Part shown: positions 40,746 through 50,424 of the stretch, in pieces
Numbering within the stretch: position 1 is the first letter of the stretch
Layout: every line of letters begins with the position of its first letter
Assembly: GCF_019343475.1 (NCBI RefSeq)
Contig: NZ_CP072453.1
Location: 1,860,001-1,924,000, forward strand
Reading direction: 5' to 3'
Origin: Providencia sp. R33
GTDB lineage: Bacteria > Pseudomonadota > Gammaproteobacteria > Enterobacterales > Enterobacteriaceae
Length of the DNA: 64,000 nucleotides
The notes under the pieces: generated by a model
What the model was told of the DNA's origin: nothing
The model's database searches: none
Seen by the model: the letters and a program-made list of their open reading frames with translations, nothing else
Program-made: the position numbers and the translations under genes

Positions 40746-42431
40746 ATGCGCCGACTAACTCTTTGGTTTTTATTTCTTATATTTGCCTCTGCCAATGCGC
40801 TCAGTAACGAAGAGCGTTATACTGACATTGTGGCTAATGAAGTCCCTGCGGATATTCGCCAAAAGGGATTCATTTACTGCGTGAATGGCATTGTGACAAC
40901 ATTTAACCCACAATTAGTGAGTAGCGGCCTTATCGTTGATCCCCTTGGCGCACAAATCTATGACCGTTTACTGGATGTCGACCCATTTACCTACCGCCTT
41001 ATTCCAGAGTTAGCAGAACACTGGGAAGTGCTTGATAACGGCGCAACTTATCGCCTTTACTTAAGAAAAGATGTTAAATTCCAAGAAACACCTTGGTTTT
41101 CGCCTTCCCGCAATATGAACGCGGATGACGTAGTTTTTAGCTTTGCTCGTATGTTTGAAGTTAACCATCCTTATCATTATATTAATGGCGGCCGTTATCC
41201 TTACTTTGACAGTCTGCAATTTGCCAGTAGTGTACAAAGTATTCGCAAAATCAATAATTACACCGTGGAATTTCGTTTGAATTCCCCTGATGCCTCATTT
41301 TTATGGCATTTAGCGACTCACTACGCCCCAATTCTTTCTGCCCAATATGCAGACTCACTTTCAAGCGTTAATCGCCAAGAGTTAATTGATTGGCGCCCTG
41401 TCGGCACAGGTCCATTTAAACTGGATGACTACCAAGCTGGCCAATTTGTGCGTTTGCTAAGAAACGACCATTATTGGAAAGGCCAACCTCGTATGGAAGA
41501 GGTTGTGGTTGATATGGGTGCGGGTGGCACAGGGCGTATTTCTAAGTTGCTCACAGGGGAATGTGATGTGTTAGCGTATCCTGCCGCTAGCCAGCTAAAA
41601 GTGTTACGGGATGATCCACGTTTACGTATTTCCATGCGCTCAGGAATGAATATTGCCTATTTGGCCTTTAATACCAGCAAGCCTCCGCTGGACCAGCTCA
41701 AAGTTCGCCAAGCGATTGCTTACGCAATTAATAATGAGCGACTCATGCAATCGATTTATTATGGCACTGCTGAAACGGCTGCATCTATATTACCTCGTGC
41801 ATCTTGGGCTTATGATAACCAAGCAAAAATTACCGATTACAACCCCGAACTTTCCAAACAAATGCTGAAAGATATGGGGTTAGAAAATCTAAAATTAGAT
41901 TTGTGGGTACCTATTGCTTCACAGTCATACAACCCAAGCCCATTAAAAATGGCAGAGCTTATTCAGGCTGATTTAGCCCAAGTTGGCATTACCATGAATA
42001 TCCGCTCCGTAGAAGGTCGTTTCCAAGAAAATCAGCTGATGGATAGAACCCACGACATGACGTTAGCGGGCTGGACAACAGACAGTAACGACCCCGATAG
42101 CTTTTTTCGCCCATTACTTAGCTGTGCAGCAATTGGCTCACAAACCAACTTAAGTCATTGGTGTAACCCTATATTTGATGACGTTTTGCATAAAGCCCTG
42201 TTGACCCAACAATTAGCTTCACGTATTGATTATTACCATCAGGCACAGCAAATTTTAGGCGAAGACTTGCCTATTTTACCATTGGCTTATTCATTACGCC
42301 TGCAAGCTTACCGTTATGATATGAAAGGGTTAGTAATCAGTGCCTTTGGTAATACTTCATTTGCCGGAGTATATCGTGAGATGGAGCAAAAACCCAAAGT
42401 GGCACCGAAGAAACAAGAGGCGCAACCATGA
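40746..42431 (+). CDS. sapA: SapA peptide-binding protein
   Basis: A 561-residue periplasmic solute-binding protein with signal peptide (MRRLTLWFLFLIFASANALS). It aligns throughout with E. coli SapA: KGFIYCVNGIVTTFNPQL, TYRLIPELAEHWEVLDNGATYR, GTGGRISKLLTGECDVLAYPAASQL-like region, TDSNDPDSFFRPLLSCAA. I used the ATG at 40746 because the signal peptide starts there; a TTG at 40704 is less likely. SapABCDF was linked to antimicrobial-peptide resistance and, in E. coli, putrescine export. It overlaps sapB by 4 bp. Confidence 0.95.
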   Translation: MRRLTLWFLFLIFASANALSNEERYTDIVANEVPADIRQKGFIYCVNGIVTTFNPQLVSSGLIVDPLGAQIYDRLLDVDPFTYRLIPELAEHWEVLDNGATYRLYLRKDVKFQETPWFSPSRNMNADDVVFSFARMFEVNHPYHYINGGRYPYFDSLQFASSVQSIRKINNYTVEFRLNSPDASFLWHLATHYAPILSAQYADSLSSVNRQELIDWRPVGTGPFKLDDYQAGQFVRLLRNDHYWKGQPRMEEVVVDMGAGGTGRISKLLTGECDVLAYPAASQLKVLRDDPRLRISMRSGMNIAYLAFNTSKPPLDQLKVRQAIAYAINNERLMQSIYYGTAETAASILPRASWAYDNQAKITDYNPELSKQMLKDMGLENLKLDLWVPIASQSYNPSPLKMAELIQADLAQVGITMNIRSVEGRFQENQLMDRTHDMTLAGWTTDSNDPDSFFRPLLSCAAIGSQTNLSHWCNPIFDDVLHKALLTQQLASRIDYYHQAQQILGEDLPILPLAYSLRLQAYRYDMKGLVISAFGNTSFAGVYREMEQKPKVAPKKQEAQP

Positions 42432-43393
42432 TTATTTACTCGTTACGCCGCTTTTTATTGTTACTAGTCACCGTGTTCTTTTTATCATTGGTGAGCTTTA
42501 GCCTAAGCTACTTTACCCCCAATGCCCCGCTCAGTGGCGCCTCTCTCATTGATGCGTATATTTTCTACTTTGACGGTTTATTGCATTTTGATTTTGGCGT
42601 ATCCAGCATTAATGGCGAGCCAATAACTGAACAGCTAAAAGACACATTTCCAGCCACCATGGAGTTGTGTATTTTAGCCTTTGTTTTTGCCCTAACTACG
42701 GGGATTCCTCTGGGGATTATCGCCGCATTTTGGCGCAATAAACCCGCCGATATCGCCATTAGCGTGTTTGCTTTACTGGGCTTTTCCGTTCCCGTATTTG
42801 TTTTAGCCATAGTGTTAACCTTATTCTTCTCATTACACCTTGGCTGGCTCCCTGTTTCTGGCCGTATTGACCTCTTATATAACCTAAAACCCATAACTGG
42901 CTTTGCCTTGGTTGATGCATGGTTGTCTGACTCACCTTATCGTAAAGAGATGATAATTAACGTATTAGAGCATATGATTTTACCTGTGCTCACCCTCGCG
43001 TTAGCGCCAACAACAGAAGTCATTCGCTTGGTGAGAAACAGTACGGAGGAAATCGCGAACGAAAACTACATAAAAGCTGCTGCAATTCGCGGGCTTTCAC
43101 GCATGAAAATCATTCGCCGCCATATTTTTCATAATGCCATCCCCCCAATTATTCCCAAACTTGGCCTGCAATTTTCCACTATGCTTACACTCACCATGGT
43201 CACTGAATTGGTATTTAACTGGCCAGGGCTTGGTCGCTGGCTCGTGACCGCTATTCGTCAGGAAGATTATTCTGCCATTTCAGCGGGGGTGATGTTAATT
43301 GGTGCATTAGTCATTACAGTCAACGTGCTTTCCGATATTTTAGGCGCGATGATGGACCCGTTAAAACATAAGGATTGGTATGTCCTCAGATAA
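42428..43393 (+). CDS. sapB: SapB ABC permease
   Basis: A 321-residue inner-membrane permease of the DppB/OppB type with about six helices. It carries the EAA-type cytoplasmic loop (STEEIANENYIKAAAIRGLSRMKIIRRHIFHNAIPP) that contacts the ATPases. It overlaps sapA by 4 bp and sapC by 14 bp, so the operon is tightly coupled. It forms the transmembrane channel with SapC. Confidence 0.96.
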   Translation: MIIYSLRRFLLLLVTVFFLSLVSFSLSYFTPNAPLSGASLIDAYIFYFDGLLHFDFGVSSINGEPITEQLKDTFPATMELCILAFVFALTTGIPLGIIAAFWRNKPADIAISVFALLGFSVPVFVLAIVLTLFFSLHLGWLPVSGRIDLLYNLKPITGFALVDAWLSDSPYRKEMIINVLEHMILPVLTLALAPTTEVIRLVRNSTEEIANENYIKAAAIRGLSRMKIIRRHIFHNAIPPIIPKLGLQFSTMLTLTMVTELVFNWPGLGRWLVTAIRQEDYSAISAGVMLIGALVITVNVLSDILGAMMDPLKHKDWYVLR

Positions 43394-44270
43394 TTTTTAT
43401 CGTGAACAGAAAATGCCATCCCCAACACGGGTGGTATGGAATTTATTCTCATCGGATATCGTTTCGATGGTTGGCTTTTTTGGTGTATTATTTTTGCTTA
43501 TTTTGTGTTTTATTGGCCCTTATCTCGCACCTTATGCCTTAGACCAACAATTTTTAGGGTATCAATTAACGCCCCCATCATGGTCGCATTATGGTGAGGT
43601 AGCCTTTTTCTTCGGTACTGATGATCTTGGGCGTGATATCTTAAGCCGCTTGTTGATTGGGGCTAAATCTACATTTGGTTCTGCTATTTTTGTTACCTTT
43701 ATTGCAACTGTTATTGGCTTAGTTCTAGGCTGCCTCGCAGGGATGACGAAGGGGTTAAAATCTGCCGTCTTTAACCATATCCTCGACACATTGTTATCTA
43801 TCCCATCATTACTGTTAGCGATTATTGTTGTCGCATTTATGGGAGCGAGCCTTGAAAACGCCATGTTGGCCATCTGTCTTGCGTTGATACCTAGAATGGT
43901 AAGGACAATTTACGTTGCTGTACATGATGAATTAGACAAAGAATATATTGTCGCTGCTCGCCTTGATGGTGCATCCAACATTTTTATTTTGTGGTATACC
44001 GTATTACCCAATATTACCCCTATTTTAGTTACAGAGTTAACCCGCGCTCTGTCTATTGCTATCCTTGATATTGCCGCTTTAGGCTTTTTAGATTTAGGTG
44101 CTCAGTTGCCCTCTTCTGAATGGGGTGCCATGTTAGGTGATACCTTAGAATTGATTTACGTCGCACCGTGGGCCGTGATCTTACCTGGTGTCGCTATCAT
44201 GATAAGTGTTTTATTTGTGAACTTACTAGGTGACGGCTTACACCGTGCCATCAATGCGGGGGTTGAATAA
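43380..44270 (+). CDS. sapC: SapC ABC permease
   Basis: A 296-residue inner-membrane permease of the DppC/OppC type. GTDDLGRDILSRLLIGAKSTFGSA is the conserved N-terminal signature, and the EAA loop is ELDKEYIVAARLDGASNIFILWYTVLPNITP. It starts inside the end of sapB and ends one base into sapD. It pairs with SapB. Confidence 0.96.
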   Translation: MSSDNFYREQKMPSPTRVVWNLFSSDIVSMVGFFGVLFLLILCFIGPYLAPYALDQQFLGYQLTPPSWSHYGEVAFFFGTDDLGRDILSRLLIGAKSTFGSAIFVTFIATVIGLVLGCLAGMTKGLKSAVFNHILDTLLSIPSLLLAIIVVAFMGASLENAMLAICLALIPRMVRTIYVAVHDELDKEYIVAARLDGASNIFILWYTVLPNITPILVTELTRALSIAILDIAALGFLDLGAQLPSSEWGAMLGDTLELIYVAPWAVILPGVAIMISVLFVNLLGDGLHRAINAGVE

Positions 44271-45265
44271 TGCCACTCCTAGACATTCGCAATTTAACGA
44301 TTGAGTTTATGACTGCCAATGGCCCTGTCAAAGCCGTTGACCGTGTCTCGATGACACTTTCTGAGGGTGAAATTCGCGGCTTAGTCGGCGAATCTGGTTC
44401 AGGGAAAAGTTTGATAGCCAAGGCCATTTGTGGTGTCACCAAAGATAATATCCGTGTTACTGCTGACCGCTTTCGTTTTCAGGACATCGACTTACTAAAA
44501 CTTAGCCCTCGCAAACGCCGCAAGTTAATCGGCCACAATATTTCGATGATCTTCCAAGAGCCGCAATCGTGCCTTGACCCTGCGGCTGATATTGGTAAGC
44601 AACTGATTCAATCCATCCCTGGTTGGACATACAAAGGCCGTTGGTGGCAACGCTTCAATTGGCGAAAACGTCGTGCGATTGAACTTTTGCATCGGGTTGG
44701 TATTAAAGATCATAAAGATATCATGCATAGTTATCCTTATGAGCTCACTGATGGCGAATGCCAAAAAGTGATGATAGCCATTGCCATCGCAAACCAACCT
44801 CGCTTATTAATTGCAGATGAACCCACGAATGCCATGGAATCGACTACGCAGGCACAGATATTCCGACTGCTTGATAAGCTGAATCAAAACAATAATATGG
44901 GGATTTTGCTCATCAGCCATGATATGGAAATGATGTCAAAATTAGTCGACCGAATTAATGTTTTGTATTGTGGGCAAACTGTGGAAAGTGCTACGCCTGA
45001 AGACATCCTACAGCGACCACGCCATCCTTATACTCAAGCTTTAATCCGTTCAATCCCTGATTTTGAAAGCCCAATTCCCCATAAAGGCCGACTAAATACA
45101 TTGCCAGGAGCAATCCCTTCTTTAGAGCATTTACCGATTGGCTGCCGTCTTGGCCCGCGTTGCCCTTATGCACAACGCACCTGCATTGAAGCCCCGCAGC
45201 TACGCAATATCAAAAACCATTTAGTGGCTTGCCATTACCCGCTCAATACTGAGGAGCAACCCTAA
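44270..45265 (+). CDS. sapD: SapD ABC ATPase
   Basis: A 331-residue cytoplasmic ATPase. Walker A GESGSGKS near residue 40 and Walker B LLIADEPTNAMES are intact; the signature is the divergent LTDGE (in YELTDGECQKVMIAIAIA) rather than LSGGQ, as in other SapD proteins. A C-terminal OppD-type region has RLGPRCPYAQRTCIEAP. It overlaps neighbours by one base each. In E. coli SapD also affects Trk potassium uptake. Confidence 0.96.
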   Translation: MPLLDIRNLTIEFMTANGPVKAVDRVSMTLSEGEIRGLVGESGSGKSLIAKAICGVTKDNIRVTADRFRFQDIDLLKLSPRKRRKLIGHNISMIFQEPQSCLDPAADIGKQLIQSIPGWTYKGRWWQRFNWRKRRAIELLHRVGIKDHKDIMHSYPYELTDGECQKVMIAIAIANQPRLLIADEPTNAMESTTQAQIFRLLDKLNQNNNMGILLISHDMEMMSKLVDRINVLYCGQTVESATPEDILQRPRHPYTQALIRSIPDFESPIPHKGRLNTLPGAIPSLEHLPIGCRLGPRCPYAQRTCIEAPQLRNIKNHLVACHYPLNTEEQP

Positions 45266-46068
45266 TGGAAACGTTATTAGAAGTCCGTAACCTAACAAAA
45301 ACGTTCCGCTTTCGTGAAGGTTTATTCCATCGTCACGAGCTACAAGCCGTGAAGCCAATTAGCTTTAATTTGCAAGCAGGCCAGACCCTTGCAATCATTG
45401 GGGCGAATGGTTCAGGAAAATCAACGTTAGCACGTATGCTCTCTGGGGTTGTTGAGCCCACCAGCGGGGACATTATGATCCGCGGGCAGCGCCTAAATTT
45501 TGGTGACTACAGTTACCGTAGTCAGCGTATCCGCATGATTTTCCAAGACCCTAGCACATCGCTAAACCCTCGGCAGCGTATCGGTCAAACTCTTGAATTA
45601 CCTTTAAAATTAAATACGGATTTAACGGGGATAGAGCGAGAAAGGCGAATTATCCAAACACTGCGTCAAGTTGGTTTACTCGCTGATCACGCTGAATATT
45701 ACCCTCATATGCTTGCATCAGGACAAAAACAGCGTATCGCCCTTGCCCGCGCCCTTATTTTACAACCAGAGATTATCGTTGCGGATGAAGCACTCGCCTC
45801 GCTGGATATGTCTATGCGCTCGCAAATTATTAACTTAATGTTAGATTTACAAGCCAAACATGACATCGCTTATATCTATGTAACTCAACACCTTGGAATG
45901 ATGAAACATATTAGCGATAAAATGTTAGTGATGGATAAAGGAGAAGTTGTGGAGCGTGGCAATACAGCTGAAGTGCTTGCCGCCCCACTCCATGATGTAA
46001 CCCGTCGTTTAATAGAAAGCCATTTCGGCGAGCCTTTGTCGATTGATGCATGGCGGCAAGATTTGTAA
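45265..46068 (+). CDS. sapF: SapF ABC ATPase
   Basis: A 267-residue cytoplasmic ATPase. Walker A is GANGSGKS, the signature MLASGQKQRIALARAL (LASGQ), and Walker B IIVADEALASLD. It is the last gene of sapABCDF and is convergent with the DUF817 gene 17 bp away; no separate terminator is clear in the gap. Confidence 0.96.
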   Translation: METLLEVRNLTKTFRFREGLFHRHELQAVKPISFNLQAGQTLAIIGANGSGKSTLARMLSGVVEPTSGDIMIRGQRLNFGDYSYRSQRIRMIFQDPSTSLNPRQRIGQTLELPLKLNTDLTGIERERRIIQTLRQVGLLADHAEYYPHMLASGQKQRIALARALILQPEIIVADEALASLDMSMRSQIINLMLDLQAKHDIAYIYVTQHLGMMKHISDKMLVMDKGEVVERGNTAEVLAAPLHDVTRRLIESHFGEPLSIDAWRQDL

Positions 46069-46085
46069 CTATTGATATTGCAATA

Positions 46086-46952
46086 TTAACGAGCCACGGT
46101 AACGTTCGCCTTAATATGTTTAAGGTGAACGACAATCGTAAAGGTCACAATGACCAACAGAGACCACGCTCCCCATTTCCCCGCATGAACCATTGACCAA
46201 GCCCCAATTTGGTTGGGGTATTGCCAAACCCCGAAAAAAGTCCCAAAGTTTTCGGCGAGCCAGATAAAAAAGCCGATTAACATGAAGGCGAGCAACAGTG
46301 GCATTTTGCGCTCTTTATCAAGTGGCGTATAAAACACCACACTTCGTGCGTACAACCCAAAAATAAAAGCCGTTAAGTACCAACGATAATCATCGATGTA
46401 ATGGTGGCTAAAAAAATTAATATAAATCGCCAACGCAACACACGTCGCCATCCAATACGGTGGGTAATGCTCGATTCTAACCTTAAAAAAACGCCATGAC
46501 TGAATGATATAGCTTCCTACCGCCGCATACATAAACCCAGTAAACAGAGGAACGCCCCAAAGTTTTGTGAAGGCCTCGTCTGGGTATTGCCATGAACCAA
46601 TGGTAGCTGACGTTTTAAATAACTCCATCATAAAACCGACCAAATGAAACACACAGATTGCTTTGAGCTCATCCCAAGTTTCTAACTTTGACCACACTAA
46701 TATAGCTTGAAATATGACAGCAAAAATCAGCAAAGCATCGTAACGGGGTAATCCTAAAATGCCTTTGGCGGGTACTAAAAATAGCGCTAAAAAGAAAAAA
46801 CCTGCGAATAAACAGGAACGGGCATTAATAAGACCGAAAAACCAAAATTCTAAAATAAAACGCTTGATACCGTGACTCTTATTTGGCGTATGCGCCATGA
46901 GCTTTTGGTCTAATTGACCTAAAAAATTGAGCTTATGACTCATACTACCCAT
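46086..46952 (-). CDS. DUF817 membrane protein
   Basis: A 288-residue polytopic inner-membrane protein with about eight hydrophobic segments. Features of DUF817 are WDELKAICVFHLVGFMMELFKTSATIGSWQYP, WFFGLINARSCLFAG and FGTFFGVWQYPNQIGAWSMVHAGKWGAWSLLV, the last two repeating a GSWQYP/GVWQYPNQ motif. The function of the family is unknown. It lies alone between sapF and gstA. Confidence 0.85.
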   Translation of the reverse strand: MGSMSHKLNFLGQLDQKLMAHTPNKSHGIKRFILEFWFFGLINARSCLFAGFFFLALFLVPAKGILGLPRYDALLIFAVIFQAILVWSKLETWDELKAICVFHLVGFMMELFKTSATIGSWQYPDEAFTKLWGVPLFTGFMYAAVGSYIIQSWRFFKVRIEHYPPYWMATCVALAIYINFFSHHYIDDYRWYLTAFIFGLYARSVVFYTPLDKERKMPLLLAFMLIGFFIWLAENFGTFFGVWQYPNQIGAWSMVHAGKWGAWSLLVIVTFTIVVHLKHIKANVTVAR

Positions 46953-47256
46953 TTATTCACTCACTTATTATTTAAATTTATTCTTCATTTTTATGCATCA
47001 GTCAGCGAGGGATTTTACCAAATTCGTTTTTAATCTGGTAAGGTAACTATCTTAAATCTCTTTAATTTTCTCATATTCCGCAGAAACATCTAAATTTACG
47101 GCGTGGGGCATTATTCACACTCACCTTCATTTAAATTCACTTTTTATAGTGAAGTTAGCACCCTATGGCAATTTGTTAACAAAAGTAGTGATATACTTAG
47201 TAAGAGAGATGTTTATTTGCGAGTTATTGTCCATTTTATAACTTAGGAGTTCTATG
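46953..47256. other. divergent intergenic region
   Basis: About 300 bp between DUF817 and gstA, with promoters for both. Nothing else is seen beyond the gstA ribosome site (AGGAG, 47245-47249). Confidence 0.4.
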
Positions 47257-47862
47257 ATGAAATTATATTACGCTCCCGGCGCTTGTTCCCTTTCTCCTCA
47301 TATTATTTTACGTGAGACTGGATTAGATTTCTCGATTGAACGTGTGAATATCAAAGAGAAAAAAACAGAGAAAGGCGCAGATTTCTTAGCAATAAACCCT
47401 AAAGGCCAAGTGCCAACTTTAGTGTTAGATAATGGAGAGCAACTCACCGAAGGTGCCGTCATTGTTCAGTATCTTGCAGACCAAAAACCAGATAGAAACC
47501 TGATTGCGCTCGCTGGCTCGATGAAACGCTACCACCAAATGGAAGCATTAAACTTCATATCAACAGAGCTTCATAAAAATTTCTCACCTTTATTTACACC
47601 AGGTACACCTGAAGACTATAAAGACACAGTTCGCAAAACATTATTGAATAAATTCAAATATGTTGACTCCGTACTAGCAAAACAACCCTTCTTTGCTGGC
47701 GACAGTTTTAGCGTAGCAGATGCCTATTTATTTACGGTAAGTGGATGGGCAAAACACGTTGGCCTAGATTTATCAAGCTTAACGCATTTACAAGATTACA
47801 TGGCTAAAATTGCAAAACGCCCGAATGTCCAAGAAGCATTAAAAGCGGAAGGTTTAATCTAA
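47257..47862 (+). CDS. gstA: glutathione S-transferase GstA
   Basis: A 201-residue beta-class bacterial glutathione transferase. Cys10 (YAPGACSLSPHI) is the conserved active-site residue; NPKGQVPTLVLDNGEQLTEGAVIVQYLAD forms the glutathione site, and FSVADAYLFTV the C-terminal N-capping box. It follows E. coli GstA closely. I used the second of two ATGs, 47257, seven bases from AGGAG and aligned with the E. coli start; 47254 is possible. In E. coli it also neighbours pdxY. Confidence 0.95.
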   Translation: MKLYYAPGACSLSPHIILRETGLDFSIERVNIKEKKTEKGADFLAINPKGQVPTLVLDNGEQLTEGAVIVQYLADQKPDRNLIALAGSMKRYHQMEALNFISTELHKNFSPLFTPGTPEDYKDTVRKTLLNKFKYVDSVLAKQPFFAGDSFSVADAYLFTVSGWAKHVGLDLSSLTHLQDYMAKIAKRPNVQEALKAEGLI

Positions 47863-47872
47863 GATTTCAATC

Positions 47873-47900
47873 ATAGCGCCCTAAGTCTAAAGGGCGCTAT
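47873..47900 (+). terminator. hairpin between gstA and pdxY
   Basis: Perfect 10-bp stem ATAGCGCCCT (47873-47882) and AGGGCGCTAT (47891-47900) in the convergent gap; T-run weak. It may serve both genes. Confidence 0.7.
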
Positions 47901-47928
47901 CTCTATTCTATAATCCATAAACCAAAAA

Positions 47929-48792
47929 TCAGTCTACCTGAGTGGCACAAAACTTGTGTTCAGGGTTAACCATTTTGTCCTGAGCCGCTACCAGTTGTAG
48001 CTCATATTCGCCCATCTCTTTTGTTTTAATCATCACTTCATAGACTGCAGCAGCAACATGCTCTAGCCCTTTATCTAAAGGTTCACCTTTTAATAAATTC
48101 ACTAGCATCAAACCACTCGTCAAATCACCAACACCCACAGGTTGTTTTTCGCCGAAATCAACTAATGGGCGGCTAACGTGCCAGCTATGCTCTGCGGTAA
48201 CCAAAATCATTTCAAAACGGTCAGCTCGATAAGCTGCGCGGCTTAAATGTTTCACAAGAACAATTTTCGGCCCTTTGTGACAAAGTTCCCTTGCAGCAGT
48301 AATGGCCTCTTCGACTGTCTTGATAGTTCTACCTGCAAGTGTTTCTAGCTCAAGCAAGTTTGGTGCAATAACGTCACTTGCTGCTAATGCCCTTTCGCAT
48401 AAGAATTCAGCAACACCAGGTGCAACAATACAACCTTTTTCAGGGTGCCCCATTACAGGATCACAAAAATATAAAGCCCGTGAATTAGCTGATTTCACTT
48501 TTTTCACAATCGCGAGTATATCGTCACCTTGCTCCGCAGAACCGATATAGCCACTTAGCACAGCATCACAGATTTCAAGTTTGTGAATTTTAGCGAGCCC
48601 TTCAACAATATCAGTTAAGTGCTGAGCAGGAAATACGGTTCCCGTCCATTGAGGGTATTGTGTGTGATTAGAAAATTGTACGGTATTGAGTGGCCACACA
48701 TCTACGCCCATACGGCACATAGGGAATGCAGCAGCACTGTTTCCTGCATGACCGAAAACAACATGGGATTGAATTGATAATACGCTTTTCAT
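47929..48792 (-). CDS. pdxY: pyridoxal kinase PdxY
   Basis: A 287-residue ribokinase-fold kinase that phosphorylates pyridoxal to PLP in B6 salvage. SIQSHVVFGHAGNSAAAFPMCRMGVDVWPLNTVQFSNHTQY is the N-terminal signature and KQPVGVGDLTSGLMLVNLLKG the C-terminal catalytic region with the GD aspartate. The length matches E. coli PdxY. It is 195 bp downstream of tyrS on the same strand, as in E. coli; a GC-rich hairpin sits between them. Confidence 0.96.
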   Translation of the reverse strand: MKSVLSIQSHVVFGHAGNSAAAFPMCRMGVDVWPLNTVQFSNHTQYPQWTGTVFPAQHLTDIVEGLAKIHKLEICDAVLSGYIGSAEQGDDILAIVKKVKSANSRALYFCDPVMGHPEKGCIVAPGVAEFLCERALAASDVIAPNLLELETLAGRTIKTVEEAITAARELCHKGPKIVLVKHLSRAAYRADRFEMILVTAEHSWHVSRPLVDFGEKQPVGVGDLTSGLMLVNLLKGEPLDKGLEHVAAAVYEVMIKTKEMGEYELQLVAAQDKMVNPEHKFCATQVD

Positions 48793-48942
48793 TGAGGACC
48801 CAGAGAATTGTTATATCGAATGAAGAGAAATCAGTGATTAGCCATTGCTCATATGAATATACTCAACTGATTCAAATTACATGTGAGTGATCAGAGAAAC
48901 TAGCCCAATCGACACCCATCCAACTTGAATTATCGCGAGTAT

Positions 48943-48964
48943 AGCCCGGAAATGCTTCCGGGCT
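48943..48964 (-). repeat. GC-rich hairpin between tyrS and pdxY
   Basis: Perfect 9-bp stem AGCCCGGAA (48943-48951) and TTCCGGGCT (48956-48964), 4-nt loop, without a T-run. It may modulate read-through from tyrS into pdxY or protect mRNA ends. Confidence 0.6.
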
Positions 48965-48987
48965 GATATTACAAAGGTTAGTCAGAG

Positions 48988-50262
48988 CTATTTCCAATTA
49001 ATTAAGCAGTCGTTTTTCTTACCGCGACGGATCAAGGTATAACGACCAAACAAGCGATCTGCCTCTGTAAAGACATACATAGGCTCAGTTTGTTTTTGGC
49101 CATTGATAGAAACAGCATTAGAACTGATGGCTGTTCTTGCTTGCCCACGTGATGGCGTTAATTCCGAATCAACTAATGCTTGTTGCAGGTCAGCGCCATC
49201 TTCTAAAGTGATGCATGGCATGCCATCTTGCGCTAATTGTTCAAGATCCGCTTCGGTTAAGTCAGAAACTGCACCAGAGAATAAACTTTCAGTAATACGT
49301 TTAGCTGCCGCTAAGCCTGCTTCGCCGTGTACTAATTTAGTCACTTGCTCTGCTAAAACGTATTGTGCACGTGGTGCTTTACCGCTGTTTTTATCTTCTT
49401 CTTCCAGTGCATTAATTTCGTCGAGTTCCATGAAGGTGAAGAATTTTAGGAAGCGATAAACGTCTGCATCCGCAGTATTAATCCAGAATTGGTAGAATTT
49501 GTATTGGCTGGTCTTCTTCGGATCTAACCAAACTGCACCACCTTCCGTTTTACCGAATTTAGTGCCATCCGCTTTAGTGATCAGTGGAACGGTCATACCA
49601 AACACTTGGTTTTGATAAAGGCGACGCGTTAAATCGATGCCTGAGGTAATGTTACCCCATTGGTCAGAACCACCAATTTGTAACTCTACACCCATCTCAT
49701 GGTTCATATTTGCAAAGTCATAACCTTGTAACAGGTTATACGCAAATTCAGTAAAGGAGATACCAACGTCATCACGATTAAGGCGTTGCTTAACGGACTC
49801 ACGGTTAATCATTTGGTTAACAGAGAAATGTTTACCAATATCACGTAAGAAAGTCAGTACATCCATTTTGCCAAACCAATCATAGTTATTAGCAAGACGC
49901 GCACTGTTATCACCACAATCAAAACTTAAAAATGGTGAAACTTGATTACGGATTTTTTCTACCCACTCTTGAACGGTTTCTGCGGTATTTAATTTACGTT
50001 CAGTAGCTTTAAAGCTCGGATCACCAATAAGGCCCGTTGCGCCACCTACCAACGCCACAGGCTTATGCCCGGCTAGTTGGAATCGTTTTAAACACAGCAA
50101 GGGAACCAGATGTCCCAAGTGCAAGCTATCAGCGGTAGGATCGAAGCCACAATAGAGAGAGATAGGGCCCTGCGCCAGTCTCTCTGCTAACGCATCCTCA
50201 TCCGTTACCTGGGCAACGAGGCCCCGCTCTTGCAATTGTTTAATCAGGTTATTGCTAGACAT
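48988..50262 (-). CDS. tyrS: tyrosyl-tRNA synthetase TyrS
   Basis: A 424-residue class I synthetase that charges tRNA-Tyr. The HIGH-type motif is HLGH at 48-51 (DSLHLGHLVPL), the KMSKS-type motif is KFGKT (ADGTKFGKTEGG), and a C-terminal S4 domain follows (LTPSRGQARTAISSNAVSINGQ). The length equals E. coli TyrS. I used the ATG at 50262 (MSSNNLIKQL), with GGAG six bases upstream; a frame four codons longer is not supported. TyrS lies upstream of pdxY and downstream of pdxH, linking PLP and tyrosine genes. Confidence 0.97.
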   Translation of the reverse strand: MSSNNLIKQLQERGLVAQVTDEDALAERLAQGPISLYCGFDPTADSLHLGHLVPLLCLKRFQLAGHKPVALVGGATGLIGDPSFKATERKLNTAETVQEWVEKIRNQVSPFLSFDCGDNSARLANNYDWFGKMDVLTFLRDIGKHFSVNQMINRESVKQRLNRDDVGISFTEFAYNLLQGYDFANMNHEMGVELQIGGSDQWGNITSGIDLTRRLYQNQVFGMTVPLITKADGTKFGKTEGGAVWLDPKKTSQYKFYQFWINTADADVYRFLKFFTFMELDEINALEEEDKNSGKAPRAQYVLAEQVTKLVHGEAGLAAAKRITESLFSGAVSDLTEADLEQLAQDGMPCITLEDGADLQQALVDSELTPSRGQARTAISSNAVSINGQKQTEPMYVFTEADRLFGRYTLIRRGKKNDCLINWK

Positions 50263-50424
50263 CAATGACTCCATCAGTTGTATTTTGTCTATCTATTTTA
50301 GTTTGAATGTCCAACGAGTTTTTGATAAGTATCGCAATACTCGCCAGTATAATTTGTCAATGTTCTTAAACGTGTCTATAGCATAAAGCGCATATCAATT
50401 AAGTGCCAGCTAAAAAACATGATC